This document shows, piece after piece, positions 35,369 through 42,935 of a stretch of 64,000 nt of DNA. The position numbers and the translations under genes were made by a program. The stretch comes from Pelosinus sp. IPA-1. GTDB lineage: Bacteria > Bacillota > Negativicutes > DSM-13327. Position 1 is the stretch's first letter; each line of letters begins with the position of its first letter. The notes beneath the pieces are model-generated. The model did no database searches and had not been told where the DNA came from. It saw only the letters and a program-made list of their open reading frames with translations. The stretch is taken from positions 1 through 64,000 of the forward strand of contig NZ_BSVC01000011.1 of assembly GCF_030269905.1 (NCBI RefSeq). Direction: 5' to 3'.

Positions 35369-35719
35369 ATGGCTTATGGTAAAACCGCAAATGAAGGAAC
35401 CAAGGATTCTGGATTAGAACAAGTATTGATCTGGTTACGCGAAGATCTCGTAGGAGAATTGGAAGCAATCAACCAATACCAGGCTCATATTGATAAGATT
35501 GATAATGAGGAAGTTAGAGAATTATTAGAACATATTCGGGATGACGAAAAAGAGCATGTCGCTGAGATTACTCATCTTTTAGCTCGCATTGACATGATTC
35601 AACGGGAGAAATTTGCCGAGGACCATACAATGGCCCCCGAACAACGTGTTGTAAATGAAGGCGCAAAAGAAGTGGATGAAAAAGTAGCAACAATTGGCAA
35701 TATGTTTGGACAAAAATAG
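35369..35719 (+). CDS. Encapsulated ferritin-like cargo protein (EncFtn type)
   Basis: 116 residues from the ATG at 35369, after AAAAAGGGG. A longer in-frame start at 35261 crosses the hairpin and lacks a ribosome site. The sequence WLREDLVGELEAINQYQAHI, then RDDEKEHVAEITHLL aligns by eye with EncFtn (EELEAVDWY and RDEEKEHA). The ferroxidase Glu and the E-x-x-H pair are kept. EncFtn forms a ring of dimers that oxidises iron inside an encapsulin shell. The C-terminal VATIGNMFGQK is probably the shell-docking peptide but departs from the common TVGSL form. The shell gene follows 24 bases later. Confidence 0.85.
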   Translation: MAYGKTANEGTKDSGLEQVLIWLREDLVGELEAINQYQAHIDKIDNEEVRELLEHIRDDEKEHVAEITHLLARIDMIQREKFAEDHTMAPEQRVVNEGAKEVDEKVATIGNMFGQK

Positions 35720-35743
35720 ATTAAAAAGAGAGGAGAGATAACT

Positions 35744-36580
35744 ATGGATATTTTAGATCGCGATTCAGCACCGTTGACGGAGGCTGAATGGTCAAAAATT
35801 GATGAGGCTGTAGTTACTACGGCTCGTCGTATGTTAGTAGGCCGGAAAGTAATTGAAGTTCTTGGACCTATGGGCCCTGGAGTCTATACCATTCCTTATT
35901 CCGTTTTTAGTGGAACTTCTTCAACGGGTATTGATATGGTGGGAGAGCAGGACGATTTTATCGTAGCACCTAGTTCTCGTGCTACTACTAGCGTACCTAT
36001 GCTTTATAAAGATTTTAAAATTATGTGGCGTGATGTGGAAGCCGACCGTCATATGGGATTACCCCTTGATGTGAGTACGGCTGCAGTCGCTGCCAACTAT
36101 GTAGCAGTTCAAGAAGACAATCTTATTTTTAATGGTAATAAAGAACTTGGCCAAGTCGGTTTGATGAATGTTCAGGGTCGTAAGACTGTGAAAATCAGCA
36201 ATTGGGATGAGCCAGGCAGTGCTTTGGCAGATGCAGTAAAAGCGGTAAGTGCTTTAAGTGAAGCTGGACATTATGGTCCTTATGCTATGGTAGTGAGCCC
36301 TGTACTTTTCGGCCGTATGGTACGAGTGTATGGAAATACTGGCATGCTTGAATTAGACCAGGTGAAAGCTTTAATTAGTGGTGGGGTTTATTATTCCAAC
36401 ACAATTAGTGGTAATAAGGCTGTCGTATTAGCGACTGGTGGTCATAATGTAAACTTGGCAGTTGGTCAAGATATGACGACTTCTTACATGGGACCTACTA
36501 ACATGAATCATGTGTTCAGAGTGCTAGAAACAACAGCTTTATTAGTACGTCGCCCAGATGCTATTTGTACAATTGAGTAG
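35744..36580 (+). CDS. Encapsulin shell protein, family 1 (HK97 fold)
   Basis: 278 residues from the ATG at 35744, after AGAGGAGAG. Typical features are the N-terminal cargo-binding helix (LTEAEWSKIDEAVVTTARRML), an E-loop region with a VPMLYKDFKIMWRD segment, the AVQEDNLIFNG stretch and the C-terminal HVFRVLETTALLVRRPDAICTI. Family 1 shells of this length usually build 24-nm, 60-subunit cages. With the upstream EncFtn-like cargo it should form an iron-storage or iron-detoxifying compartment in the cytoplasm. Repeat copy D follows the stop. Confidence 0.93.
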   Translation: MDILDRDSAPLTEAEWSKIDEAVVTTARRMLVGRKVIEVLGPMGPGVYTIPYSVFSGTSSTGIDMVGEQDDFIVAPSSRATTSVPMLYKDFKIMWRDVEADRHMGLPLDVSTAAVAANYVAVQEDNLIFNGNKELGQVGLMNVQGRKTVKISNWDEPGSALADAVKAVSALSEAGHYGPYAMVVSPVLFGRMVRVYGNTGMLELDQVKALISGGVYYSNTISGNKAVVLATGGHNVNLAVGQDMTTSYMGPTNMNHVFRVLETTALLVRRPDAICTIE

Positions 36581-36596
36581 TAGGTAGAAAAGATTT

Positions 36597-36673
36597 TAAC
36601 CGCAGAGGCGCAGAGGAAGCAGAGATGGTGGGGTAAATATGCCCGCTCTGTGTTCTCTGTGCCTCTGCGGTTA
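36597..36673. repeat. Palindromic intergenic repeat, copy D
   Basis: TAACCGCAGAGGCGCAGAG pairs with CTCTGTGCCTCTGCGGTTA with very few mismatches around a GC-mixed loop. It lies directly downstream of the encapsulin gene and may act as its transcript end. Confidence 0.9.
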
Positions 36674-36769
36674 TTTTCTTCCGTCTTCATCCCTTGCAGG
36701 TCCTACAGTTGCCGAGTATAATGTTATAAGAATAAGTACAGCCTTGCGGGGTTTGTTTGAGGTGGATAC

Positions 36770-38671
36770 ATGGGAACATTGCGGGTAGAAGGCTTGCATA
36801 AGGCTTTTGGTATTGAAACATTATTTACAGATGTAGCGTTTGAGCTAGGGCGGGGAGATACTTTTGGCCTCATCGGGGCGAATGGTACAGGCAAGACGAC
36901 GCTGATGCGTTGTTTACTCGGTCTGGAGTCCATTGATGGCGGGCGGGTAGCGGTGCCCGTTGGTGAAACAATTGGTTATGTACAGCAGGATGCTAGTTTA
37001 AGCCAAGGGACACTCTATGAAGAATTGTGTTCAGCCTATGAGGATGTCTTAGCCTGTCAGAGGAAAATGCATGAGCTAGAGCAGGTCATTGCTGTAACCA
37101 AAGAGGAAACTGCTTTAGAAGGGCTGATGAAGGACTATGCTAAAGTAGTCGAAACCTTTGAACGAGGTGGGGGCTATGAATATGAAAATATCATTCGCCG
37201 AGTTGCTTTTGGTTTAGGTTTTACTAGCGAGGATTTTTCAAGGCGGATTGAAACCTTTTCTGGTGGACAAAAGACACGAATTTGTTTGGCAAGGGCGCTA
37301 ATTCGCCAACCAGATTTCTTGTTTTTGGATGAGCCGACAAATCATTTGGACATTGGAATGGTTGAGTGGTTGGAGGATTTTCTCGTAGGATATCCAGGGG
37401 GCGTACTCATTATTTCTCATGACCGCTATTTTCTTGATAAAGTAGTGAATCGGGTCATTGAATTAGAAAATAAGGCCCTAACTGCTTATAAAGGGAACTA
37501 TACTTCTTATATGCAGCAGAAAGCGGAACGTATGGCAGCCTTAGAAAATGCGTATGAAAAGCAGCAAGACCATATTGCCAAAACACAAGCATATATTACG
37601 ATGTATCGGGCGGGAATCAAGTCTAAGCAAGCCAGAGGGCGGGAAAAACAATTGCAACGTTTGGAACGAATTGTATTGCCTGCTGACATTGCCCGTTTTG
37701 ATTTTTTTGGTTTCAATCCTCCTAGTGAATGTGCCGAGCGAGTAGCGGAATTAGAAGAAGTAGCAGCGGCCTATGGAGAACGAAAAATTTTCGAAAAACT
37801 GTCTCTGCTTATTCGTAAGGGAGATGGAGTTGCTCTAGTAGGGCCTAATGGTGCAGGCAAAACTACCTTATTAAAATTATTGACTGGTGAATTGGCTCCT
37901 GTCAGCGGTAGAGTCAAACTTGGTAGCAGAGTCAAGGTAGGGTATTTTTCTCAGGAACATGAAGGTCTGAATGGGAAAAATCGAATCATCGATGAAATTA
38001 TGATGGAATATGGTTTTAGCGAAGAACGGGCACGGCATTACCTGGGGGCTTTTCTATTTCGAGGGGATGAGGTATTTAAGATCGTTGGTGATTTAAGTGG
38101 CGGAGAAAAGTCTAGGCTTGCCATGCTGAAGCTCATGTTGACGGGAGCCAATTTCTTAATTTTGGATGAGCCGACCAATCATCTTGATATTCCAGCAAAA
38201 GAAGCAGTAGAGGAAGCAATTCTAAGCTTTCCCGGTACTTTCCTTACCGTATCTCATGATCGATATTTTCTTGATAAAGTGGCCAATTGTATGGTGGAAT
38301 TGGCTGATGGTTCGTTAACGGAGTATGCGGGGAATTATAGTTACTATCGGGAGAAAAAGCTGGCGAATCAAAAAGCAGCTGCTGCTTTGCAGACGCCAAT
38401 TGTTAAAGTGGAGGCCAGTGCCAAGAAAACGGAGAAACCTAGACAGCGTAAGGCAGATCCAGAAAAAAACTTAAGGAATTTGCAAAAGCTAGAAGGCGAG
38501 ATTGCAATGCTAGAATTAGAGATCAAGGGCCTTGAGCATCGTCTAAACGATCCTGCCAGTCATGGTGACCCAGAGGCGAGCAGCAAATTAGCCGAGGAAT
38601 ACAGCCAAGCCCAAACTACCCTGGCAGAGAAGTATGATGCTTGGGTAGAGTTAACAGAAGGCGGAGAGTAA
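36770..38671 (+). CDS. ABC-F family ATPase, YdiF-like
   Basis: 633 residues with two ATP-binding domains and no membrane segment. Domain 1 has GANGTGKTTL, signature FSGGQKTRICLARALI and FLDEPTNHLD. Domain 2 has GPNGAGKTTL, LSGGEKSRLAMLKLML and LDEPTNHLD. The linker and a C-terminal coiled coil (LRNLQKLEGEIAMLELEIKGLE) fit ABC-F proteins, which act on the ribosome exit site. Without target-site-protection hallmarks, a housekeeping translation factor is more likely than antibiotic resistance. A repeat copy and a terminator follow. Confidence 0.93.
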   Translation: MGTLRVEGLHKAFGIETLFTDVAFELGRGDTFGLIGANGTGKTTLMRCLLGLESIDGGRVAVPVGETIGYVQQDASLSQGTLYEELCSAYEDVLACQRKMHELEQVIAVTKEETALEGLMKDYAKVVETFERGGGYEYENIIRRVAFGLGFTSEDFSRRIETFSGGQKTRICLARALIRQPDFLFLDEPTNHLDIGMVEWLEDFLVGYPGGVLIISHDRYFLDKVVNRVIELENKALTAYKGNYTSYMQQKAERMAALENAYEKQQDHIAKTQAYITMYRAGIKSKQARGREKQLQRLERIVLPADIARFDFFGFNPPSECAERVAELEEVAAAYGERKIFEKLSLLIRKGDGVALVGPNGAGKTTLLKLLTGELAPVSGRVKLGSRVKVGYFSQEHEGLNGKNRIIDEIMMEYGFSEERARHYLGAFLFRGDEVFKIVGDLSGGEKSRLAMLKLMLTGANFLILDEPTNHLDIPAKEAVEEAILSFPGTFLTVSHDRYFLDKVANCMVELADGSLTEYAGNYSYYREKKLANQKAAAALQTPIVKVEASAKKTEKPRQRKADPEKNLRNLQKLEGEIAMLELEIKGLEHRLNDPASHGDPEASSKLAEEYSQAQTTLAEKYDAWVELTEGGE

Positions 38672-38674
38672 AAA

Positions 38675-38742
38675 TAACCACAGAGGCGCAGAGAACACAG
38701 AGATTAATAAATTCCTCTGCGTTCTCTGCGCCTCTGTGGTTA
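38675..38742. repeat. Palindromic intergenic repeat, copy E
   Basis: TAACCACAGAGGCGCAGAG pairs with CTCTGCGCCTCTGTGGTTA almost perfectly. It begins 3 bases after the ABC-F stop codon. Confidence 0.92.
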
Positions 38743-38778
38743 AATAAACCGTACTACTTTCTTTCCTATATCTTTTTA

Positions 38779-38822
38779 GGCTGACTTGTGTGTCGAGAGA
38801 CACATAGGTCGGCTTTTGTTTT
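38779..38822 (+). terminator. Terminator before the sigma-factor cluster
   Basis: GGCTGACTTGTGTGTC pairs with GACACATAGGTCGGC with wobbles around a GAGA loop, followed by TTTTGTTTTG. Confidence 0.85.
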
Positions 38823-38873
38823 GCCCAAATTGGCGTGGTAGAGTGAATCAAGCGCTAATTTAAGAGGAACCGG

Positions 38874-38895
38874 TTTCTCGCCATAAGGTGAGAAA
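38874..38895 (+). promoter_or_regulatory. Hairpin enclosing the sigma-factor ribosome site
   Basis: TTTCTCGCC pairs with GGTGAGAAA around ATAA. The paired 3' arm is the AGGTGAG ribosome site of the gene at 38898, so translation could be structure-controlled. Confidence 0.6.
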
Positions 38896-38897
38896 AA

Positions 38898-39482
38898 ATG
38901 GAATTAGGTCAATTAGTCAAAGCAGCTCAAGCTGGTGATAAGCAAGCCTTTCAGGAAGTATGCAGTCGCTTCACAGGATTAGTGAAGAAGCATGCCAATA
39001 AGCCCCATTTACGTCCTATTGTCGAGGAGGCAACAGCACAAGGCTGGCTAGCCGTTGTTCAGGCGGTGAAGTCTTATGATGAAAAGTGTGGTGTTCATTT
39101 TGCTGGTTATGTGGATAGTAAAGTTAAATTCGCTATTTGGAATTTGTTTAAAAAAGAGCGTCGCCGTTGGCAAGAGGAAGTTCTTTTAGAAGGTGCAGCA
39201 GAGGATGAGGAGTTGGATGCCTTCGCCCAGCTGCCGGATAAGACCAATGTGGCTCAGGAGGTAGAATTAGAGTGGCTATCTCAGCAATTGATGACTGCTG
39301 TAGCAGCTTTACCCGACAAGCAGCGGCAAGTCATATTGCAAACGGTTGTGGAGCGCGGCACCTTAAAAGATGCAGCGGTTAAGCTAGGAATTACAGTACA
39401 AGCTGTATTTAATTTGCGGCAGCGTGGTGTGGCGCGTTTAAAAACCCTCTGCGCTGGAATGTATACCAGTGAAAGGGGGTGA
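38898..39482 (+). CDS. Sigma-70 family RNA polymerase sigma factor
   Basis: 194 residues. Region 2 includes AQAGDKQAFQEVCSRFTGLV and VVQAVKSYDEKCGVHFAGYVDSKVKFAIW. An acidic linker follows, then region 4 with ALPDKQRQVILQTVVERGTLKDAAVKLGIT and a helix-turn-helix. The size matches compact alternative sigma factors (for example BotR/UviA/SigI-like). It heads a four-gene cluster with DUF1659, DUF2922 and YvrJ-type genes. In Bacillus subtilis, YvrJ also lies beside a split sigma factor. Targets are not apparent. Confidence 0.88.
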   Translation: MELGQLVKAAQAGDKQAFQEVCSRFTGLVKKHANKPHLRPIVEEATAQGWLAVVQAVKSYDEKCGVHFAGYVDSKVKFAIWNLFKKERRRWQEEVLLEGAAEDEELDAFAQLPDKTNVAQEVELEWLSQQLMTAVAALPDKQRQVILQTVVERGTLKDAAVKLGITVQAVFNLRQRGVARLKTLCAGMYTSERG

Positions 39483-39487
39483 GAGAT

Positions 39488-39712
39488 ATGGCAGTCGATA
39501 AAGTACCACAAACAAGCAAAATGGTTATCACAGTGGAAAATGGTGTGAATGCAAGCGGAGAGCCAATTCAGCGTCAGCGGAGTTACAAAAACGTAAAGGC
39601 TAGCGCGAGTGACGCGGATGTGTATGCCGTGGCTCAAGGAATTGCTGGGCTACAAACTCATGCGGTAATAGCCATCAGCCGACAAGATGATTGTTACTTG
39701 GTAAATGGCTAA
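39488..39712 (+). CDS. DUF1659 family small protein
   Basis: 74 residues from the ATG at 39488, after AAGGGGGTGAGAG. The pattern MVITVENGVNASGEPIQRQRSY, then DADVYAVAQGIAGLQ fits DUF1659, which is almost always found beside DUF2922 and YvrJ genes. It is probably an alpha/beta cytoplasmic protein of unknown function. Confidence 0.82.
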   Translation: MAVDKVPQTSKMVITVENGVNASGEPIQRQRSYKNVKASASDADVYAVAQGIAGLQTHAVIAISRQDDCYLVNG

Positions 39713-39753
39713 CATGCTGAAACTGAATTGAAGTAAGAAGGAGGTGATGTAAG

Positions 39754-39966
39754 ATGGCAAAAACCCTGGAAATGGTTTTCCGCAATACCAGCGGTAAGGA
39801 AGTGACTTTGAATGTTGCAGATCCCAAAGAAAATTTGACATTAGCAGAAGTTAAGGTGATTATGCAAGACATTGTCGCTAAGAATATTTTTACTAGTAAA
39901 ACGGGTGATTTCGCGCAAGTAGTGGAGGCTCGTATGGCTAGCAAAGATACGGCGGTATTAGCGTAG
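39754..39966 (+). CDS. DUF2922 family small protein
   Basis: 70 residues from the ATG at 39754, after AAGGAGGTGATGTAAG. KTLEMVFRNTSGKEVTLNVADPK and the later LAEVKVIMQDIVAKN match the DUF2922 pattern. Its strong ribosome site and tight spacing place it in the sigma-factor operon. Function unknown. Confidence 0.85.
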   Translation: MAKTLEMVFRNTSGKEVTLNVADPKENLTLAEVKVIMQDIVAKNIFTSKTGDFAQVVEARMASKDTAVLA

Positions 39967-39990
39967 CATTAGGTAAAGGAGGCTAAAGAT

Positions 39991-40134
39991 ATGGATCAAA
40001 TCCTAACCTATGCAGCTAACTATGGATTTCCTGCGGTGATTAGCGTTTACCTTTTGGTACGCATCGAAGGGAAATTGGAGCAGTTGACTGGTAGTATTAA
40101 TGATTTGGCTAAAATCATAGCGACAAAATTATAG
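39991..40134 (+). CDS. YvrJ-like small membrane protein
   Basis: 47 residues from the ATG at 39991, after AAAGGAGGCTAAAGAT. One N-terminal membrane helix (ILTYAANYGFPAVISVYLLV) is followed by a short amphipathic helix with REGKLEQL-like residues (VRIEGKLEQLTGSINDLA). This is the YvrJ pattern. A membrane component next to a sigma factor suggests a signal or control partner, which is inference. Confidence 0.85.
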   Translation: MDQILTYAANYGFPAVISVYLLVRIEGKLEQLTGSINDLAKIIATKL

Positions 40135-40142
40135 GGCAAACT

Positions 40143-40181
40143 AAAACCCGAGAGTATCGTAAATGATGCTCTCGGGTTTTT
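40143..40181. terminator. Bidirectional terminator between convergent genes
   Basis: AAAACCCGAGAG pairs with CTCTCGGGTTTT, plus an inner TATC/GATG part, with T-runs on both strands. Confidence 0.88.
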
Positions 40182-40193
40182 CGTTTATTTTAT

Positions 40194-40439
40194 TTATTTT
40201 TTCATTTGTTCTAGTAAAGCAGTTGCTAACTGATCGGTGCAAGAAGTTGTTTTTGATCCACAGGTGATACCTTTGAGTTTTTTTACCACTTCATCAGCAG
40301 GCATGCCTTCTAATAAGGAACTAATAGCTTGGAGGTTTCCAGGGCAGCCGCCATTAAATTTTACATTGCGGACAATTCCGTCCTGTAAGTCGAAATTTAT
40401 TTCTTTGGCACAAATGCCTGTTGTATTGTAAGTAGTCAT
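40194..40439 (-). CDS. TSCPD domain protein (TIGR03905 type)
   Basis: 81 residues from the ATG at 40439, after AAAGGGG. A longer frame to 40475 lacks a ribosome site. Motifs: TGICAKEINFDLQDG, FNGGCPGNLQAISSLLEGM and the Cys-rich CGSKTTSCTDQLATAL. TSCPD domains are known from the C-terminus of class II ribonucleotide reductases. The stand-alone form has no settled role, and metal binding through the Cys residues is likely. Confidence 0.88.
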   Translation of the reverse strand: MTTYNTTGICAKEINFDLQDGIVRNVKFNGGCPGNLQAISSLLEGMPADEVVKKLKGITCGSKTTSCTDQLATALLEQMKK

Positions 40440-40466
40440 TGATAAAACCCCTTTGTAAATAATTTT

Positions 40467-40523
40467 AAACCACAAGGCACATAATTAGTAGAAATCGCTG
40501 TGTCCTTTGTACCTCTATGGTTC
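40467..40523. repeat. Palindromic intergenic repeat, copy F (degenerate)
   Basis: AAACCACAAGGCAC and GTACCTCTATGGTT arms are recognisable but more diverged than the other copies. The element overlaps the region upstream of the TSCPD gene. Confidence 0.7.
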
Positions 40524-40593
40524 ACATTTCTTTTAAAGATACACCGAAATGCTCTGTCTGTCTAGTCATTATTGTTCTTATTTCATGCCACCA

Positions 40594-40616
40594 GCAGGAT
40601 TTAAGCAGAAACCTGC
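40594..40616. other. Short hairpin upstream of recD2
   Basis: GCAGG and CCTGC arms flank TTTAAGCAGAAA-like sequence, about 40 bases before the recD2 start. Possible regulator or part of the promoter region. No other instance was found in the window. Confidence 0.3.
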
Positions 40617-40653
40617 GAATAAAAAAGATATATTATATTGAGTGGAGAACGCC

Positions 40654-42810
40654 GTGGAATATTTAGAAGGTACTGTAGAAAATATCATATTTCAAAATAC
40701 TGACAATGGTTTTGTCGTTTTTAAACTAAAACCAGCTAACGAAAATGGGTCTGTAGCTGTTGTAGGCAGTATGCTGGTGCCTTTGGTCGGTGAACAGTTG
40801 GAGTTAACTGGGGAATGGGCGGAGCATGCCCGTTTTGGCCGTCAATTTAAAGCCGCCAGTTACAAGAAAGTAGCACCTGCCAGTGTAAAGGGCATTGAAC
40901 GTTTTTTGGCTTCTGGTGCTATTAAAGGCATTGGTCCAGCTATGGCGGCACGGCTAGTAAAACAGTTTGGTCTTGATACCTTAAAAATAATTGAAGAAAA
41001 GCCGAAACGGTTACAAGAAATAGAGGGAATTGGCAAGAAAAAAGCGGAGGCCATTCACGAAGCGTATGCCCAACAATCTGAAATGCATGAGGTCATGCTA
41101 TTTTTGGAAATGAACGGAGTAACAGGGGCCTACGCCGGTAAAATTTTTGCTCAATATGGATTTTTGGCAATTAGCGTATTACAGGAGAATCCCTACCGTT
41201 TAGCCCAAGAAGTACAAGGGATAGGCTTTCGTACTGCGGATCAGATTGCCATGTCGTTAGGGTTAGAGCGGGACCATGAGGAACGGATTGCGGCGGGGAT
41301 TGATTTTGCATTATTACAGATTTCCCAAGGCGGACACTGCTGTGTCCCCGAGGACATATTGGTGCAGGAGGCTGCCAAGCTTTTATTGATTGAGCCTATC
41401 AATGTAGCTAGGCGTGTATCCCAGTTAATTCAAGATGATAGCTTATGTGTTGAAGATTTTCATGGCATGACCCTTATTTATCCTCGTCATTTATACTATG
41501 CGGAAAAAAGAGTGGCGGAACGGTTATTGCGTTTGAAGGATAGGGCGAAACAGGCGCCTGATGAAGACCTGGTGGCTATTGTTGATCGCTGGGAAAGGCA
41601 GTCAGGGATTACTTTGGCTGAGGCCCAAAGAGAAGCGGTTCTATCTTCCTTGCTCCATGGGGTATTAGTGTTGACGGGTGGGCCAGGCACTGGGAAAACC
41701 ACAGTTGTCAGGGGCATGCTAGATGTACTAGAAGATCAAGGTTTCAAGCTGCTCTTAGGGGCACCTACTGGACGAGCAGCAAAACGGCTAAATGAGGCTA
41801 CGGACCGAGAGGCCATGACAGTACATCGGTTGCTAGAATCGACTGGCGGGACGGAAGGCGCACCTTTATTTATGCGCAATGAAAAGGACCCTTTAGATGC
41901 GGAAGTTGTCATCATTGATGAGGTTTCTATGATGGATATTTCTTTGATGAATCATTTTCTTCAAGCGATACCTGATGGCTGCCGCGTTATCTTAGTAGGT
42001 GACGTAGACCAGTTGCCAGCAGTTGGCCCAGGGTCTGTACTCAAGGATATTATTCGTTCCACAACGGTGCCAGTCGTACGTTTAACGGAAGTTTTTCGTC
42101 AGGCAGGAGAAAGCATGATTGTCATGAATGCCCATCAGATTAACCGAGGAATGTTGCCTGATTTTAAAAGCAGTAATGATTTTCAGTTTAAAGAAATTAA
42201 TGATAGTGATGCAGTAGCTCAGTCTATTGTGGAACTATGTCGTGATGTGCTTCCTAAAGAAGGTTTTAATGTTTCCTATGATGTGCAAGTATTGGCCCCT
42301 ATGCACAGGCTAGTGTGTGGTGTGGAAAATTTGAACAAGCTGCTCCAGCAGGCTTTGAATCCTGAAAGCGATGGTAAAGCTTCTGTTTCTGGTGCCAATC
42401 AAGTCCTCAGAGAAGGGGATAAGATTATGCAAATGAAAAATAATTATACCAAAGGGGTATATAACGGGGATATTGGTTTTATTACAGGTATTCAAAATGG
42501 CAGGGTAGCCGTTCGCTATCCAGAGCAAGATGTGATTTATGAAAGAGGCGAGTTAGAGGAACTGCATCTTGCTTATGCCATGAGTGTGCATAAGAGCCAA
42601 GGGAGTGAATACCCTGTGGTTATTATGCCACTCATTTCGGGACACCACGTTATGTTGCAGAGGAATTTATTATATACAGCCGTAACACGGGCCAAGGAAA
42701 GGGTCATCCTTTTAGGCAGCAAAGCTGCCCTCAACACCGCCCTAATGAACGACCGTACCAAACGCCGCTACTCCCTTCTCGCGGAACGCCTGCGTGGGGA
42801 GGAACTGTAG
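40654..42810 (+). CDS. recD2: RecD2-type ATP-dependent DNA helicase
   Basis: 718 residues from GTG 40654, after GGAG at 6 bases. The GTG at 40642 lacks a ribosome site. The N-terminal OB and helix-hairpin-helix part (EGTVENIIFQNTDNGFVVFKL, then GIGPAMAARLVKQFG and EIEGIGKKKAEAI) precedes superfamily 1 helicase motifs. These are GGPGTGKTTVVRGML, VIIDEVSMMDISLM, GDVDQLPAVGPG and YAMSVHKSQGSEYPVVI with YTAVTRAKE. RecD2 unwinds DNA 5' to 3' and works in repair without RecBC. It stands where Bacillus has ComFA, just upstream of comFC. Confidence 0.94.
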   Translation: MEYLEGTVENIIFQNTDNGFVVFKLKPANENGSVAVVGSMLVPLVGEQLELTGEWAEHARFGRQFKAASYKKVAPASVKGIERFLASGAIKGIGPAMAARLVKQFGLDTLKIIEEKPKRLQEIEGIGKKKAEAIHEAYAQQSEMHEVMLFLEMNGVTGAYAGKIFAQYGFLAISVLQENPYRLAQEVQGIGFRTADQIAMSLGLERDHEERIAAGIDFALLQISQGGHCCVPEDILVQEAAKLLLIEPINVARRVSQLIQDDSLCVEDFHGMTLIYPRHLYYAEKRVAERLLRLKDRAKQAPDEDLVAIVDRWERQSGITLAEAQREAVLSSLLHGVLVLTGGPGTGKTTVVRGMLDVLEDQGFKLLLGAPTGRAAKRLNEATDREAMTVHRLLESTGGTEGAPLFMRNEKDPLDAEVVIIDEVSMMDISLMNHFLQAIPDGCRVILVGDVDQLPAVGPGSVLKDIIRSTTVPVVRLTEVFRQAGESMIVMNAHQINRGMLPDFKSSNDFQFKEINDSDAVAQSIVELCRDVLPKEGFNVSYDVQVLAPMHRLVCGVENLNKLLQQALNPESDGKASVSGANQVLREGDKIMQMKNNYTKGVYNGDIGFITGIQNGRVAVRYPEQDVIYERGELEELHLAYAMSVHKSQGSEYPVVIMPLISGHHVMLQRNLLYTAVTRAKERVILLGSKAALNTALMNDRTKRRYSLLAERLRGEEL

Positions 42811-42828
42811 ACCCTAGGCTGTACGAAG

Positions 42829-42919
42829 ACACACCCCGCCTGCGGGACCCCTCTCTAGAGGGGAATGAAGTGAAAAAATCCCCTCTAGAGAGGGGGGGGC
42901 GCGTAGCGACGGGGTGTGT
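42829..42919. repeat. GC-rich palindromic element just before comFC
   Basis: The outer arms ACACACCCCG and CGGGGTGTGT and inner arms CCCCTCTCTAGAGGGGA and TCCCCTCTAGAGAGGGG form a nested palindrome of about 91 bases. Its base composition differs sharply from that of the neighbours, which suggests a mobile intergenic repeat. In one frame it adds an artificial N-terminal extension to comFC. Confidence 0.85.
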
Positions 42920-42935
42920 TAGGAGGTTACATGTG

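Noticed and set aside
36770-38671. ABC-F protein as an antibiotic-resistance determinant
   Set aside because: The domain layout is that of general YdiF-like ABC-F proteins, and nothing in the context suggests resistance.
42870-42935. N-terminal extension of ComFC
   Set aside because: The 22 added codons derive from the palindromic element upstream. The AGGAGG at 42921 and the zinc-finger start point to GTG 42933 or ATG 42936.
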